From Candidatus Parcubacteria bacterium (GTDB lineage Bacteria > Patescibacteria > ABY1 > UBA1558 > GWA2-36-10): a DNA stretch of 64,000 nt. The notes beneath the pieces were generated by a model, which was given only the letters and a program-made list of their open reading frames with translations, was not told the DNA's origin and ran no database searches. Positions 50,982-59,891 of the stretch are shown here, in pieces; position 1 is the stretch's first letter, and each line of letters starts with the position of its first letter. Location: NCBI GenBank assembly GCA_018669975.1, contig JABHSK010000005.1:121146-185145 (forward strand), written 5' to 3'. Made by a program: the position numbers and the translations under genes.

Positions 50982-51889
50982 GCCTAGGTTTTAGTAAAAA
51001 ATTAATAGATTCTTTGGTTTGTCAGCAAGACGGAGCTCCTCTGGTGGTTCTTGAGATTCAGCAAGAAAATGAGTTTGTTATTTTTTCTGCTAAGCTAAAA
51101 TGTCAGCAGTGTGATAAAATTTATAATATACAGCAAGGCATTTTAAATTGTTTGCTTGAACAGGGAAAAATGAAACAGTTAATGCAAGATGAGGTAGAGG
51201 CTCGTGATAAAGAGGCAGAACAATATGATCAAAGATTGTCGGTCAGATACCATAAAGAAATTCCATCTACCATGAAAACAATCGGCAACTTGTCAGGGCG
51301 TAAAGTGTTAGAATATGGTTGTGGTACGGGTAGGCTAACGACAGTAATAGCACCAGAGTGCAGAGCTGTTTTAGCTACTGATTTTTCGCTAATTTCATTG
51401 CAAATATTAGCTAAAAAGTTAGATAATTATAAAAACGTTGGTTTGGTGTTGTCTAATGCTGTGCAATTCAAAGCTAAATCAAAATATTTTGATTTAGCCA
51501 CTTCTTTTCAGTTTTTAGAACATGTGCCAAGCAAAGAGCAAAGACTGACCTGGTTAGGTCTAGTTAAGAAAACACTTAAGAGTTCCGGAGAATTTGTTAG
51601 CACTGTTTATCATTATGACTGGAGAAAACAAAAAGATAATCAAAATCGAGAAGGGAAACACGGTTCAGGTATATTTTTTCACTATTTTACCCAAGAAGAG
51701 TTAGCTAATGAAGTAACAGGATATTTTCAAGTACAAGATTTACACCCGATAGATATTACCTTGCCGTTAGAAGCCAAATTAAAATTACCAGCAAAAATCG
51801 CTGGTCAACTATCAAGGGTTTTTGAAAAAATATCAATAGCTAATAAGTTTGGGCACCTCTTGATTGTTAAAGCAATAAAAAATAAATGA
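50978..51889 (+). CDS. SAM-dependent methyltransferase with N-terminal zinc-ribbon segment
   Basis: The 303-residue product has a Trm112-like start: LVCQQDGAPL with one Cys and LKCQQCDKIYNIQQGILNCL with a CxxC pair and a further Cys. The methyltransferase domain follows, with VLEYGCGTGRLTTVI, LATDFSLISLQIL and SFQFLEHVPSKEQRL. This Cys-rich start plus class I domain is common in methyltransferases of surface-glycan clusters. It overlaps its neighbours on both sides by 4 nt, so translation is coupled. Confidence 0.88.
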   Translation: MSLGFSKKLIDSLVCQQDGAPLVVLEIQQENEFVIFSAKLKCQQCDKIYNIQQGILNCLLEQGKMKQLMQDEVEARDKEAEQYDQRLSVRYHKEIPSTMKTIGNLSGRKVLEYGCGTGRLTTVIAPECRAVLATDFSLISLQILAKKLDNYKNVGLVLSNAVQFKAKSKYFDLATSFQFLEHVPSKEQRLTWLGLVKKTLKSSGEFVSTVYHYDWRKQKDNQNREGKHGSGIFFHYFTQEELANEVTGYFQVQDLHPIDITLPLEAKLKLPAKIAGQLSRVFEKISIANKFGHLLIVKAIKNK

Positions 51890-52638
51890 ATCAATCAAAA
51901 GAAGAAATAAAACAATATTCCTACGGATTTATATTTCCTTTTCTATTAAAGAAATATTGGTTTTGGTTTACCAGGCCTCTTGATGTAGCTGGAGCCGCCA
52001 TGGTCAATTTCTTTTCTTATGAAAAATATGATATTCCAGGGTTCAAACGTACAGATGGTTTAACTACAGTGATAGACCTGAATCAGGGTTTGGAAGAAAT
52101 TTGGTTAGAAACTAGGAAGAAATTTATTAGAAAACAAATTAAGAGAGGCGAACGCAATGGGATTTTAGTTAAACAGGATCCTAATTTTGGAGAGTTTAAA
52201 AAAATATACGAAGTTTTTAGAAAGAATAGCCAATTACCAAGGGATAATATTAGTGTTTACAAAAAAAATACTATTTTATTGGCAGCTTACCATCAAGGAA
52301 AAATGATTGCTGGTGGAATTTTTATTTCCAACGGTATTTATTATCGTGCTTTGGTTTTAGCTTCTTTGCATAAGGTCAGCGGTAATCGTAGCCGAGAAAT
52401 AATTGGGCAAGCTAACCGTATGATTATTTGGGAGGCTATTAAAAATGCTAAACAAACAAAACATAAGCTTTTTGATTTAGGGGGGATTTCTCCTGACTCC
52501 AGTAACAAACACCTAGTTTCTTTAGCGGAATTCAAAGAAGCCTTTGGTGGTCAACGCCAAGCCTGTTATTATTATTTTAAAATTTATTCTCCTTTGATAA
52601 AAATGTGGATGAGGTTTAGGGGATTTAAAAATATTTAG
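51886..52638 (+). CDS. FemAB/GNAT-like acyltransferase
   Basis: The 250-residue product resembles FemAB-type enzymes that transfer aminoacyl groups to cell-wall or glycan precursors: TTVIDLNQGLEEIWLETRKKFIRKQIKRG (cited in part), YEVFRKNSQLPRDNI, ILLAAYHQGKMIAGGIFISN and FDLGGISPDSS...LAEFKEAFGG. The KxxR-rich helix and the final FGG motif fit the FemX/GNAT_6 group. It could add an amino acid or acyl group to a sugar amine; the exact donor is unknown. It is coupled upstream (ATGA) and 3 nt from the deacetylase gene, and deacetylation would create a suitable amine. Confidence 0.8.
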   Translation: MNQSKEEIKQYSYGFIFPFLLKKYWFWFTRPLDVAGAAMVNFFSYEKYDIPGFKRTDGLTTVIDLNQGLEEIWLETRKKFIRKQIKRGERNGILVKQDPNFGEFKKIYEVFRKNSQLPRDNISVYKKNTILLAAYHQGKMIAGGIFISNGIYYRALVLASLHKVSGNRSREIIGQANRMIIWEAIKNAKQTKHKLFDLGGISPDSSNKHLVSLAEFKEAFGGQRQACYYYFKIYSPLIKMWMRFRGFKNI

Positions 52639-52641
52639 TTT

Positions 52642-53619
52642 ATGAAATTTATTATTACCGTAGATACAGAGGCTGACAATGAGTGGCAGCGCTTAGATAA
52701 AATTAAAGTAGAAAATATTAAGTTTCTACCTCGTTTTCAAGCACTGTGCGAAAAATATGAGTTTAAACCTACTTATTTATTGACCTATGATGTAGCGAGC
52801 GACAAGGAGTCTGTGTCAATTTTAAAGCCTTGGCAAGACAGCGGACAGGCTGAAATAGGGGCTCATTTGCATCCCTGGTCTAATCCACCGATGACCAAAG
52901 AAAGGAGTTGGGAGACGAAACATCACCGATTTCCGCATGATTTAAGTGAGGATGAATTAAAGTCTAAAATGGAGACCTTGACTAACGTCATTAAAGATAA
53001 TTTTCAAATTATGCCTAAAAGTTTTCGAGCTGGACGTTGGGGCTTTGATAAGCGGGTAGCTAAAGAGATTACCCGATTAAATTATTTAGTTGATTGTTCA
53101 ATCACACCCAAGATAGATTGGACTAGAACCAAAGGGGATCCAAATGGTCAGGGTGGAAAAAATTTCAAGCATTATCAGGTGGCACCATATTTTTTAGATA
53201 TTGATAATATTTCTAAGGTGGGTAAAAATAATTTATTAGAAGTGCCAATGACTGTTTTATTTACCTTGCTTTTTAAAAAGGAAGATACATCATTGAGTAA
53301 TTTTTTTCTAGGTTTACCAGATAGTTTTTTCAAGAAAGTAATTAACAAATTATTTTTTGGACAAAAATGGTTGAGGGTTTTTCCTAATTCCAAAATGAAA
53401 GATTGGCAAAGAATTTATGAGTCTGCCAAGAAAAATAATTTACCAGTGATGGAATTCATGATTCATTCTAGTGAATTAATGCCAGGTGGTAGTCCCTATG
53501 CCAAAGATCATCAGTCGGTCGAGTTTGTTTATCAGCAAATAGAGGATTTGTTCAAATTTTTGAAGAAGCAGGGCTTACAGGGGAGAACCTTAAGTGAATT
53601 TTATTATGATTTTAAATAA
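52642..53619 (+). CDS. polysaccharide deacetylase family protein
   Basis: The 325-residue product begins KFIITVDTEADNEW with the paired acidic residues of the NodB-like metal site. It continues with YEFKPTYLLTYDVA, AEIGAHLHPWSNPP (metal His motif), SFRAGRWGFD and MEFMIHSSELMPGG near the end. It probably removes acetyl groups from an N-acetylated sugar of the glycan in the cytoplasm, since no signal peptide is present. Its end overlaps possible upstream starts of the next gene. Confidence 0.87.
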   Translation: MKFIITVDTEADNEWQRLDKIKVENIKFLPRFQALCEKYEFKPTYLLTYDVASDKESVSILKPWQDSGQAEIGAHLHPWSNPPMTKERSWETKHHRFPHDLSEDELKSKMETLTNVIKDNFQIMPKSFRAGRWGFDKRVAKEITRLNYLVDCSITPKIDWTRTKGDPNGQGGKNFKHYQVAPYFLDIDNISKVGKNNLLEVPMTVLFTLLFKKEDTSLSNFFLGLPDSFFKKVINKLFFGQKWLRVFPNSKMKDWQRIYESAKKNNLPVMEFMIHSSELMPGGSPYAKDHQSVEFVYQQIEDLFKFLKKQGLQGRTLSEFYYDFK

Positions 53620-53620
53620 T

Positions 53621-54295
53621 ATGAGAGACAAACTTAGAAAATTTATCAAAGACAATAGAGGGATTAGTAAATTTTTGTTAGCTAAGTTTATCAAATTGCA
53701 TAATTATTCTTACCATAAAATTTCTGAGTATGCAGGCTACCTTAATAACGATATTCATCCCAAACATGACATTATAAAATACCACCAATTTTATGTAGAT
53801 AATTTGTCAGCTGATGATATTGTATTAGATCTTGGTTGTGGTAATGGATTCCTAAGTTACGACATGGCTAAGAAAGCCAAGGAAGTTGTTGGTATTGAGA
53901 TTAAGGATTATAATATTAAATATGCTAAAGAACATTATCAGCGTGATAATTTAAAATTTATAGTTGCTGATGCTACAGAGTATGAGTGGCAAAAAAAGTT
54001 TGATAAAATTGCCCTGTCTAATGTTTTAGAGCATATAGAGGATAGAATTACTTTTCTTAAGAAAATAAAAAAGATTAGTGATACTATTATATTACGGGTA
54101 CCGATGATAAATAGGGAGTGGTTAGCTGTTTATAAAAAAGAGAATGGCTTTGAATACAAATTAGATAATACACATTATATAGAGTATACTCTAGATTCAC
54201 TGCAGACTGAGTTAAAACAGGCTGGTTGGCAGATTGAGTCCTATCAAGTTAATTGGGGCGAATTTTGGGGTGTTTTAAAGGTAAAAAATGACTAA
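53621..54295 (+). CDS. class I SAM-dependent methyltransferase
   Basis: I take the ATG at 53621 (aataatATG), 1 nt after the stop of the deacetylase, giving 224 residues. GTG and ATG codons at 53594 and 53606 lie inside the upstream gene. Motifs are IVLDLGCGNGFLSYDMA (about 65-81), VVGIEIKDYNIKYAKEH and ALSNVLEHIEDRITFLKK. The C-terminus has NTHYIEYTLDSLQTELKQAG, a feature of glycan methyltransferases. It overlaps the next GT4 gene by 8 nt. Confidence 0.87.
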   Translation: MRDKLRKFIKDNRGISKFLLAKFIKLHNYSYHKISEYAGYLNNDIHPKHDIIKYHQFYVDNLSADDIVLDLGCGNGFLSYDMAKKAKEVVGIEIKDYNIKYAKEHYQRDNLKFIVADATEYEWQKKFDKIALSNVLEHIEDRITFLKKIKKISDTIILRVPMINREWLAVYKKENGFEYKLDNTHYIEYTLDSLQTELKQAGWQIESYQVNWGEFWGVLKVKND

Positions 54296-55397
54296 ACAGA
54301 ATCGAAAAAAAGTATTATTTTTGGTAAATAGTCTACAAATTGGTGGGGCAGAAAATGCTTTTGTGAAGCAGGCTAATTACTTTTCTAAACAGGGCATCAA
54401 GGTTTATTTTGGTGTTTTGTCTACGAGTAATAAAAAGAATTTTCAAGATCAATTGCAGGTTAAAATTAGAGATTTTGGCTTTCAAGGCATTTTTGATGTT
54501 CAGGCTTATCAAAAATTAAAAGCATATATCAAGAAGCATGATATTGATATTGTTTATTCTACTCTAGACAATGCTAATATTGTTGCTCGTGTAGCTAAGT
54601 TGTTTTGCCCAGGTTTATTTGTAGTTATCAGAGAATCGGGCATGGCCAATAGGAAGTCTTGGAAGATTAAATTGAGCGATCTTATTTTGAATTTTTTAGC
54701 TAACAAGGTAATCGCTGTTTCTAGCCACGTTAAAGATAGCCTCAAGGCTTATCAATTTTTGCATAGTGGACGGATAGTGGTCCTAGCTAATGGTATAGAG
54801 GTTTTTTCTGGTCAAAAAGAGTTAGCATTGAAGTTTGATCAGCACAAAGAGAGCTTTGATATGCTCAATGTTGGCTCTATGAAAAATAATAACAAAGGTC
54901 AGGGTAACTTGATAAAAATATTACGACAGTTAAGACAGGAGCAGCCAAAGTTAAATATTAGATTAATATTAGTTGGCGATGGCAAGCTTAGACAAGACTT
55001 TCAAGATTTAGTTGAAAAATATAAACTTAATAAATACGTTATTTTTACTGGTATGCTGGATAAAGAAAAATTAAATCATTTTTATTCTGCAGCTGATATT
55101 TTTATTCTTAACTCAAACAATGAAGGTTGTCCAAATGTTGTTTTGGAGGCCATGTCGTTTGGATTACCGGTTATTTCTACTAAAGTTGGTGGTACTACTG
55201 AGATGATTGACGAAGGTGAGTCTGGTTATTTAGTTAATTCCGGAGATCATGATACAATAAAAACTAGAATACTCGATCTGTACAATGACAAAGCATTGCG
55301 ACAAAGTATGGGTCAGCAGTCAATTGATAGGGTGTCTAAACGTTTTTTATTTGATGGACAGATGAAAAAATTAATTAATATTTTAGGTTTAAAATAA
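54288..55397 (+). CDS. GT4 family glycosyltransferase
   Basis: The 369-residue product has the glycine loop VLFLVNSLQIGGAENAFVKQ, VIRESGMANRKSWK, VLANGIEVF, MLNVGSMKNNNKGQGNLIKIL (cited in part), LVGDGKLRQDF and the E-x7-E motif SNNEGCPNVVLEAM followed by STKVGGTTEMI. All hallmarks of an active GT4 enzyme are present. The next gene starts 1 nt after its stop. Confidence 0.94.
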   Translation: MTKQNRKKVLFLVNSLQIGGAENAFVKQANYFSKQGIKVYFGVLSTSNKKNFQDQLQVKIRDFGFQGIFDVQAYQKLKAYIKKHDIDIVYSTLDNANIVARVAKLFCPGLFVVIRESGMANRKSWKIKLSDLILNFLANKVIAVSSHVKDSLKAYQFLHSGRIVVLANGIEVFSGQKELALKFDQHKESFDMLNVGSMKNNNKGQGNLIKILRQLRQEQPKLNIRLILVGDGKLRQDFQDLVEKYKLNKYVIFTGMLDKEKLNHFYSAADIFILNSNNEGCPNVVLEAMSFGLPVISTKVGGTTEMIDEGESGYLVNSGDHDTIKTRILDLYNDKALRQSMGQQSIDRVSKRFLFDGQMKKLINILGLK

Positions 55398-55398
55398 A

Positions 55399-56187
55399 AT
55401 GAATTTTAATGAATTTAGAACTAAGGCTCAAGCGGGCAAAGAAGGTAAGATAAAATCTAGTAGCATCATGTATAGGTGGCAGCGTTATCTTTCTATTCGT
55501 ATTTCATGGCTATTAATAAAAGTATTTCCTAAGATTAGAGCCAATCATGTTTCTTTATTTAATATTTTATTCTTGTTAGCTATATTTTTATTTAGCTTTT
55601 TTGCTTTAAAAGTAGGGGTTATAATGACCGTGTTTATCCAGCTGATTTTACTTAACTTTACTTCTGTATTAGATAAAATCGATGGCGAAATAGCTCGACA
55701 TCAAGAGTATTTTACTCAACGTGGAGTTTATTATGATTTAGTTTATCATTTTTTCTATACGTTTGTATTTTATTTTGTAGTTGGTTTTTATTTCTTTCTT
55801 AATACAGCCAATATATTTATTTGGTTGCCGACATTATTTTTAGCTATCATTGCTACCAACCACAAAATGTTAGGTAAACTACGACATCATGTGGGTTACA
55901 AGGTGTTGTTAGAACATCATGGTCAAATTATTAAAGATTTTGTTCCAGAGAGAGTTAAGCCAAAAAGAAAAGCAAGACTTTGGCGAGTCTTGGGTTATCT
56001 TATTTTTATGATGTATGACTGGACCTGGACTTTTTATTTTTTATTGATTGTTCTGTCTTATTTCCATTTTTCTCTAGCAGCCTTCTTATTCTTTGTTCAC
56101 GTCATCGTATCTATAATAATGTTTTTATATCAGATATTGTCTTCTTTTCCAAAAAAAGGTTTATATACTAGAGATGAATTGAATTAA
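55399..56187 (+). CDS. CDP-alcohol phosphotransferase-like membrane protein with altered catalytic motif
   Basis: The 262-residue product has about six membrane helices. The family motif D-x2-DG-x2-AR-x8-G-x3-D-x3-D appears as D92-KI-DG-EI-AR-x8-G109-x3-D113-x3-H117, so the last Asp, the proposed general base in this family, is a His. Such enzymes join an alcohol to a CDP-activated group. Placement inside a glycan cluster, after a GT4 gene, suggests a polyol- or alditol-phosphate substituent of the polymer and not ordinary phospholipid. His could serve as the base, or the protein could be inactive. Confidence 0.82.
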   Translation: MNFNEFRTKAQAGKEGKIKSSSIMYRWQRYLSIRISWLLIKVFPKIRANHVSLFNILFLLAIFLFSFFALKVGVIMTVFIQLILLNFTSVLDKIDGEIARHQEYFTQRGVYYDLVYHFFYTFVFYFVVGFYFFLNTANIFIWLPTLFLAIIATNHKMLGKLRHHVGYKVLLEHHGQIIKDFVPERVKPKRKARLWRVLGYLIFMMYDWTWTFYFLLIVLSYFHFSLAAFLFFVHVIVSIIMFLYQILSSFPKKGLYTRDELN

Positions 56188-57440
56188 GAGAAAGCTTTTT
56201 TATAGTAAGTGCGGTAGAGAGCGAATAACACAGCCTCTGAAATTATCGTACCAATAATCATTCCCCATAAACCATAAAATTTTAGAGCTACAAATAATAT
56301 AACAATTCTAAAGATAGGGCTTATTATTCTAATCGAATAGAGCTCTTTTTGTTTCATTTTAGCTACTAGTACTGTAGATAAAAAAGTTCTAGGAAAGAAT
56401 AGTAGAGTTAATACATAGACTTGGGAATATCGTGCAGACTCTATATATTGCGGGAATACAAATTTGTATAGCAATGGTGCCAAGGCAGCATAAAGTATGA
56501 TGATAAGGATAACTACTATTTCTAATTTTCTTACCTTTTGTAAAAAAGAATCTTTAATATCTTTTTCGTCTACTTCACTTAGCTTTGGCAGAGCTAGTGA
56601 CTTGAGATTCAGCAATACACTTTTGATTTGACTGACTGGTGCGGTAGTAAAAGCATAGATAGCTAATTGAGCAGCACCTAAGTAATGGAAAATTAATATT
56701 TTATCTACCTGTCCAGCGATAGTCTTCAGTAATTCCATGGCACTTAGATTGAGGCCATAGGAGACTGTTTTAGGATCGTTATCTTTATTGAGTGGATGTT
56801 TTTTGATATACACCCAAGTAAAGATGAATTGCATGATACTGTCAGGGATCAGAAAGGCTGCTAGTATAAAGAATATGTTATCAGTAAAAAATAGTGTGCT
56901 CAGCATAACGAGGCTGGCAACGATGCGTACCAGGCTATTGTAGGTAGCAGATAGCTTAAAGTCTTTACGACCGTTTAAAACAGCTATATATAGGCCAGAA
57001 GCCCTTAGTAATGGCAGGAAAACAGCTACCATTACAAAAGATATGGTTAATGTTAGATTAGCACCCATATAATAATAAGATGCAATACCTAAACTACCTA
57101 AACTGGCCAATAGGGACCAGCGTAGTTTAGCTACGAAACTAGGCCAATAAACAGCCTCATATTTCCTAGCTACAGCTTGAATAACAGCCGTATTGATGCC
57201 ACTCAAGGTAAAAACATTCAACACACCCACCAAAGATAATACGTATCTATAGGTACCGTAGGTTTCTTTAGGGAGTAGATTAGCAAAAGCGATGGCTAAT
57301 AAAAAAGCAGCCCCAGAAGAAATAAATTGTCCTAGAGTCAACCAAAAACCACCCTTGGCTAGATAGACCATGTCGGTCTTTGTGTATTCCTCACTTTTAC
57401 GTAGCAAGTGATAAATTTTGTTTTGTAGTTTATCAAGCAT
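56184..57440 (-). CDS. polysaccharide flippase (Wzx/MATE-like)
   Basis: The 418-residue product has 12 or so membrane helices and the Wzx-type start GGFWLTLGQFISSGAAFLLAIAFANLLPKETYGTYRYVLS (cited in part). GTYGTYRY-like YGTYRYVLS and the middle SYGLNLSAMELLKTIAGQVD are typical. It should flip undecaprenyl-linked glycan units outward. It runs opposite to the preceding glycan genes and overlaps the convergent CDP-alcohol gene by 4 nt. It lies downstream of the SDR and sugar-transferase genes in one minus-strand unit and overlaps the SDR by 8 nt. Confidence 0.88.
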   Translation of the reverse strand: MLDKLQNKIYHLLRKSEEYTKTDMVYLAKGGFWLTLGQFISSGAAFLLAIAFANLLPKETYGTYRYVLSLVGVLNVFTLSGINTAVIQAVARKYEAVYWPSFVAKLRWSLLASLGSLGIASYYYMGANLTLTISFVMVAVFLPLLRASGLYIAVLNGRKDFKLSATYNSLVRIVASLVMLSTLFFTDNIFFILAAFLIPDSIMQFIFTWVYIKKHPLNKDNDPKTVSYGLNLSAMELLKTIAGQVDKILIFHYLGAAQLAIYAFTTAPVSQIKSVLLNLKSLALPKLSEVDEKDIKDSFLQKVRKLEIVVILIIILYAALAPLLYKFVFPQYIESARYSQVYVLTLLFFPRTFLSTVLVAKMKQKELYSIRIISPIFRIVILFVALKFYGLWGMIIGTIISEAVLFALYRTYYKKAFS

Positions 57441-58377
57441 TATCTTTTATCCAAGTGATTGTTTGTCGAAGTCCTCCCTCAAAATCTATACCTGGTTGGT
57501 ATCCTAATAATTCAGTAGCTTTACTGATATCGGCTAGTGAGTGTTTAATGTCACCTTGTCGTGGTTCAGAAAATTTGCTAGTGATATTTTTTCCTAAAAT
57601 TTTATTAATAGTAGCTACTAATTCATTTAGCGTATATGCTTTACCACAGGCAATATTAATAGCTTCGCCATGTCCAGCTTTATCAGAATGCATAGCTAGG
57701 ATATTAGCTTCAACATTATTTTTTACAAAAGTAAAATCACGACTGTGTTCACCGTCACCAAAAATAGTTGGTGATTCATCTTTTAGTATAGCTTTTATAA
57801 AGAGAGGAATGACAGCAGCATAATCTGATTGCGGATCTTGATTTGGACCAAAGACATTAAAGTATCTTAGGGAGACTGTTTCTAATCCGTATAGATTGTA
57901 AAATACCTTGCAATAATATTCACCCATCAGTTTGGCGATTGCATAAGGAGAAAGTGGATCATTTTGTAAATCTTCTGATTTATATTCTTCTTTAGCATCA
58001 CCATAGACTGATGATGATGAAGCATAGACGACTCTTTTGACTTTAGCATCTCTGGCAGCCTGTAAAATATTTAATATGCCAGTAGCATTATTAAAGTGGC
58101 TATCCATTGGGGATTCAATTGATCTAGGTACTGACGGCAGAGCTGCTTGATGCAATACAAAATCTACATCAGCAAATTCTTGTTGTAGTAGTTTAGTGTC
58201 ATTAATGTCGCCCTCAATAAACTTTATTTTATCTTTGATGGAATCTAGATTGATCAAGCGTCCAGTGCTGAGGTTGTCTAGCACCTTGACGTTATAGTCT
58301 CTGGCCAGTAATTCGCTGGCGATATTAGACCCAATAAAACCGGCACCACCGGTTATTAATACAGTTTGTTTAGCCAT
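57433..58377 (-). CDS. NAD-dependent UDP-sugar 4-epimerase-like protein (extended SDR)
   Basis: The 314-residue product begins TVLITGGAGFIGSNIASEL with the extended-SDR glycine motif, followed by VLDNLSTGR. Active-site residues are in ASSSSVYGDA (S121-S123) and SPYAIAKLMGEYY (Y145, K149), with RYFNVFGPNQDP and GDGEHSRDFTFV. The pattern is close to UDP-GlcNAc/GlcNAcA 4-epimerases of the WbpP/GalE type. It stands directly after the initiating sugar transferase gene (1-nt gap), a frequent pairing because it makes the donor for that enzyme. Confidence 0.92.
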   Translation of the reverse strand: MAKQTVLITGGAGFIGSNIASELLARDYNVKVLDNLSTGRLINLDSIKDKIKFIEGDINDTKLLQQEFADVDFVLHQAALPSVPRSIESPMDSHFNNATGILNILQAARDAKVKRVVYASSSSVYGDAKEEYKSEDLQNDPLSPYAIAKLMGEYYCKVFYNLYGLETVSLRYFNVFGPNQDPQSDYAAVIPLFIKAILKDESPTIFGDGEHSRDFTFVKNNVEANILAMHSDKAGHGEAINIACGKAYTLNELVATINKILGKNITSKFSEPRQGDIKHSLADISKATELLGYQPGIDFEGGLRQTITWIKDNA

Positions 58378-58378
58378 T

Positions 58379-59743
58379 TTATCTTCCTAAAGTTATATTA
58401 AATACAGTATTTATAGTTTTGAGGATAATTGAAATATCCAAAGCAATTGAACGATTTTTGATGTAAAAAAGGTCATATTGCAGCTTTTCTAGGGCATCTT
58501 CTACAGAAGAGCCGTAGGGGAAATTGATTTGTGCCCAACCACTTAAGCCGGGTTTTACTAGATGTCTTTCGTTGTAAAAAGATATTTTTTCTTTTAGTTG
58601 GTCTACAAACTCTGGTCTTTCTGGTCGAGGACCAACAAAGCTCATATTGCCTTTAACAATATTCCAGAACTGAGGTATTTCATCAATTCTTGCTTTACGT
58701 ATGAATTTGCCGATGCCAGTAACGCGAGCATCATTTTTACTAGCCCATTGAGCTCCACTTTTTTCAGCATCTTGAACCATGGAGCGGAATTTATAAACTG
58801 TAAAGATTTTTCCATTAAGTCCAACTCTTTTTTGTTTATAGATAAGAGGTCCTTTTGAGCCAGTCTTTATCAGGATAGCTATGATTGGTATAAAGAGTAG
58901 TGAAATTAAACCAAATAAAGAAGCAAAAAAGATATCAATTACTCTTTTAACTATCGCAAACCATTGCTCATTTTTTTGAGTAAAGTTTTCTAGAAACCAA
59001 TTTCTTTCCAGTGAGGTGACTGGCACCTTGCCAGTGAGCTTTTCATAAAAGTCTGTTAGATTGAAATACTGTATTTTTAAATCAATGCTTTCAAATAAGT
59101 ATTTAGCTACCTCAGGACCATAGCGTGTATCGTTGACAGCTACCACGGTATTTATTTTGTGCTTGATGAGTTGATTTTTAAGATCAGCAATGTCTTTGCT
59201 CATGGTGACCACTTGAAATTTTTCAGGGATAACTGCATGATCAGGGTTTATAATTAACTTTAGCTTATAACCAAGTTGTGGTTTGGTGATAGTTTCTTCA
59301 GCTAATAAGAGTGATTCAGGTGTGACACCAATGATAGCTAGGTTAGCGCCCATTGTAGAACTGGAAATAATTTTGTAAAAAAGTTTCCGCCATAACAGGA
59401 ACAGGACAGTAAATACTACTAAAAGTATCAATAGTATAGTTTGAGGCTTTAAATAGCTAAAGCGTCCTAGGATCAAGTAAAAAAACAGCACTGCCAGTAG
59501 TGCATTGATGGCTAGGTTTTGTATTAGGTGACCAAAAAATTTAAAGTCATTTTCTGCTTTACGTATCTCATATAGTCCATTGATAAAGAATACGATAACC
59601 CATATACTAAATACCAACGAAAAAGGTCCAAGGTGTTCCTGCCATAATTGACTATCAAGACGTCCATATCTGAGTAATAGGGTTAGGGCGAGACTAGTAT
59701 ACAGCAAGGCAACGTCGACCAGGAATAAGACAAATTTTTTCAT
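58379..59743 (-). CDS. polyprenyl-phosphate sugar-1-phosphate transferase (WcaJ-like)
   Basis: The 454-residue product has four N-terminal membrane helices (about 1-130), a nucleotide-binding-like middle (about 130-215) and the bacterial sugar transferase domain: KRVIDIFFASLFGLISLL, PLIYKQKRVGLNGKIFTVYKFRSMVQDAE (cited in part), KFIRKARIDEIPQFWNIVKGNMSFVGPRPERP (cited in part) and VKPGLSGWAQIN. These contain the catalytic Asp-Glu pair and RPER motif. It loads the first sugar phosphate onto undecaprenyl phosphate. It is the first gene of the minus-strand unit with the epimerase and flippase; a consensus promoter lies upstream. Confidence 0.95.
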   Translation of the reverse strand: MKKFVLFLVDVALLYTSLALTLLLRYGRLDSQLWQEHLGPFSLVFSIWVIVFFINGLYEIRKAENDFKFFGHLIQNLAINALLAVLFFYLILGRFSYLKPQTILLILLVVFTVLFLLWRKLFYKIISSSTMGANLAIIGVTPESLLLAEETITKPQLGYKLKLIINPDHAVIPEKFQVVTMSKDIADLKNQLIKHKINTVVAVNDTRYGPEVAKYLFESIDLKIQYFNLTDFYEKLTGKVPVTSLERNWFLENFTQKNEQWFAIVKRVIDIFFASLFGLISLLFIPIIAILIKTGSKGPLIYKQKRVGLNGKIFTVYKFRSMVQDAEKSGAQWASKNDARVTGIGKFIRKARIDEIPQFWNIVKGNMSFVGPRPERPEFVDQLKEKISFYNERHLVKPGLSGWAQINFPYGSSVEDALEKLQYDLFYIKNRSIALDISIILKTINTVFNITLGR

Positions 59744-59768
59744 TCGATTGAATTAAATGATATTTTAT

Positions 59769-59798
59769 ATTATAATAACAATTGCCCTATTTTGTCAA
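59769..59798 (-). promoter_or_regulatory. sigma-70 promoter for the minus-strand sugar transferase unit
   Basis: On the minus strand a perfect TTGACA (59798-59793), an 18-nt spacer and a perfect TATAAT (59774-59769), about 25 nt before the ATG at 59743. Confidence 0.85.
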
Positions 59799-59843
59799 TA
59801 AAATTAGCTAAAAATAAGAGAAAAGCAAAGAAGTGGGTTTTAT

Positions 59844-59852
59844 TGGTATACT
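59844..59852 (+). promoter_or_regulatory. extended -10 promoter before the second ligase gene
   Basis: TGG-TATACT with the -10 box at 59847-59852. There is no clear -35 box. It is divergent from the sugar-transferase promoter and about 39 nt before the ATG at 59892. Confidence 0.5.
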
Positions 59853-59891
59853 AGGTCTATTTTTAAATATTTATCAATCTAATACTTGTAT

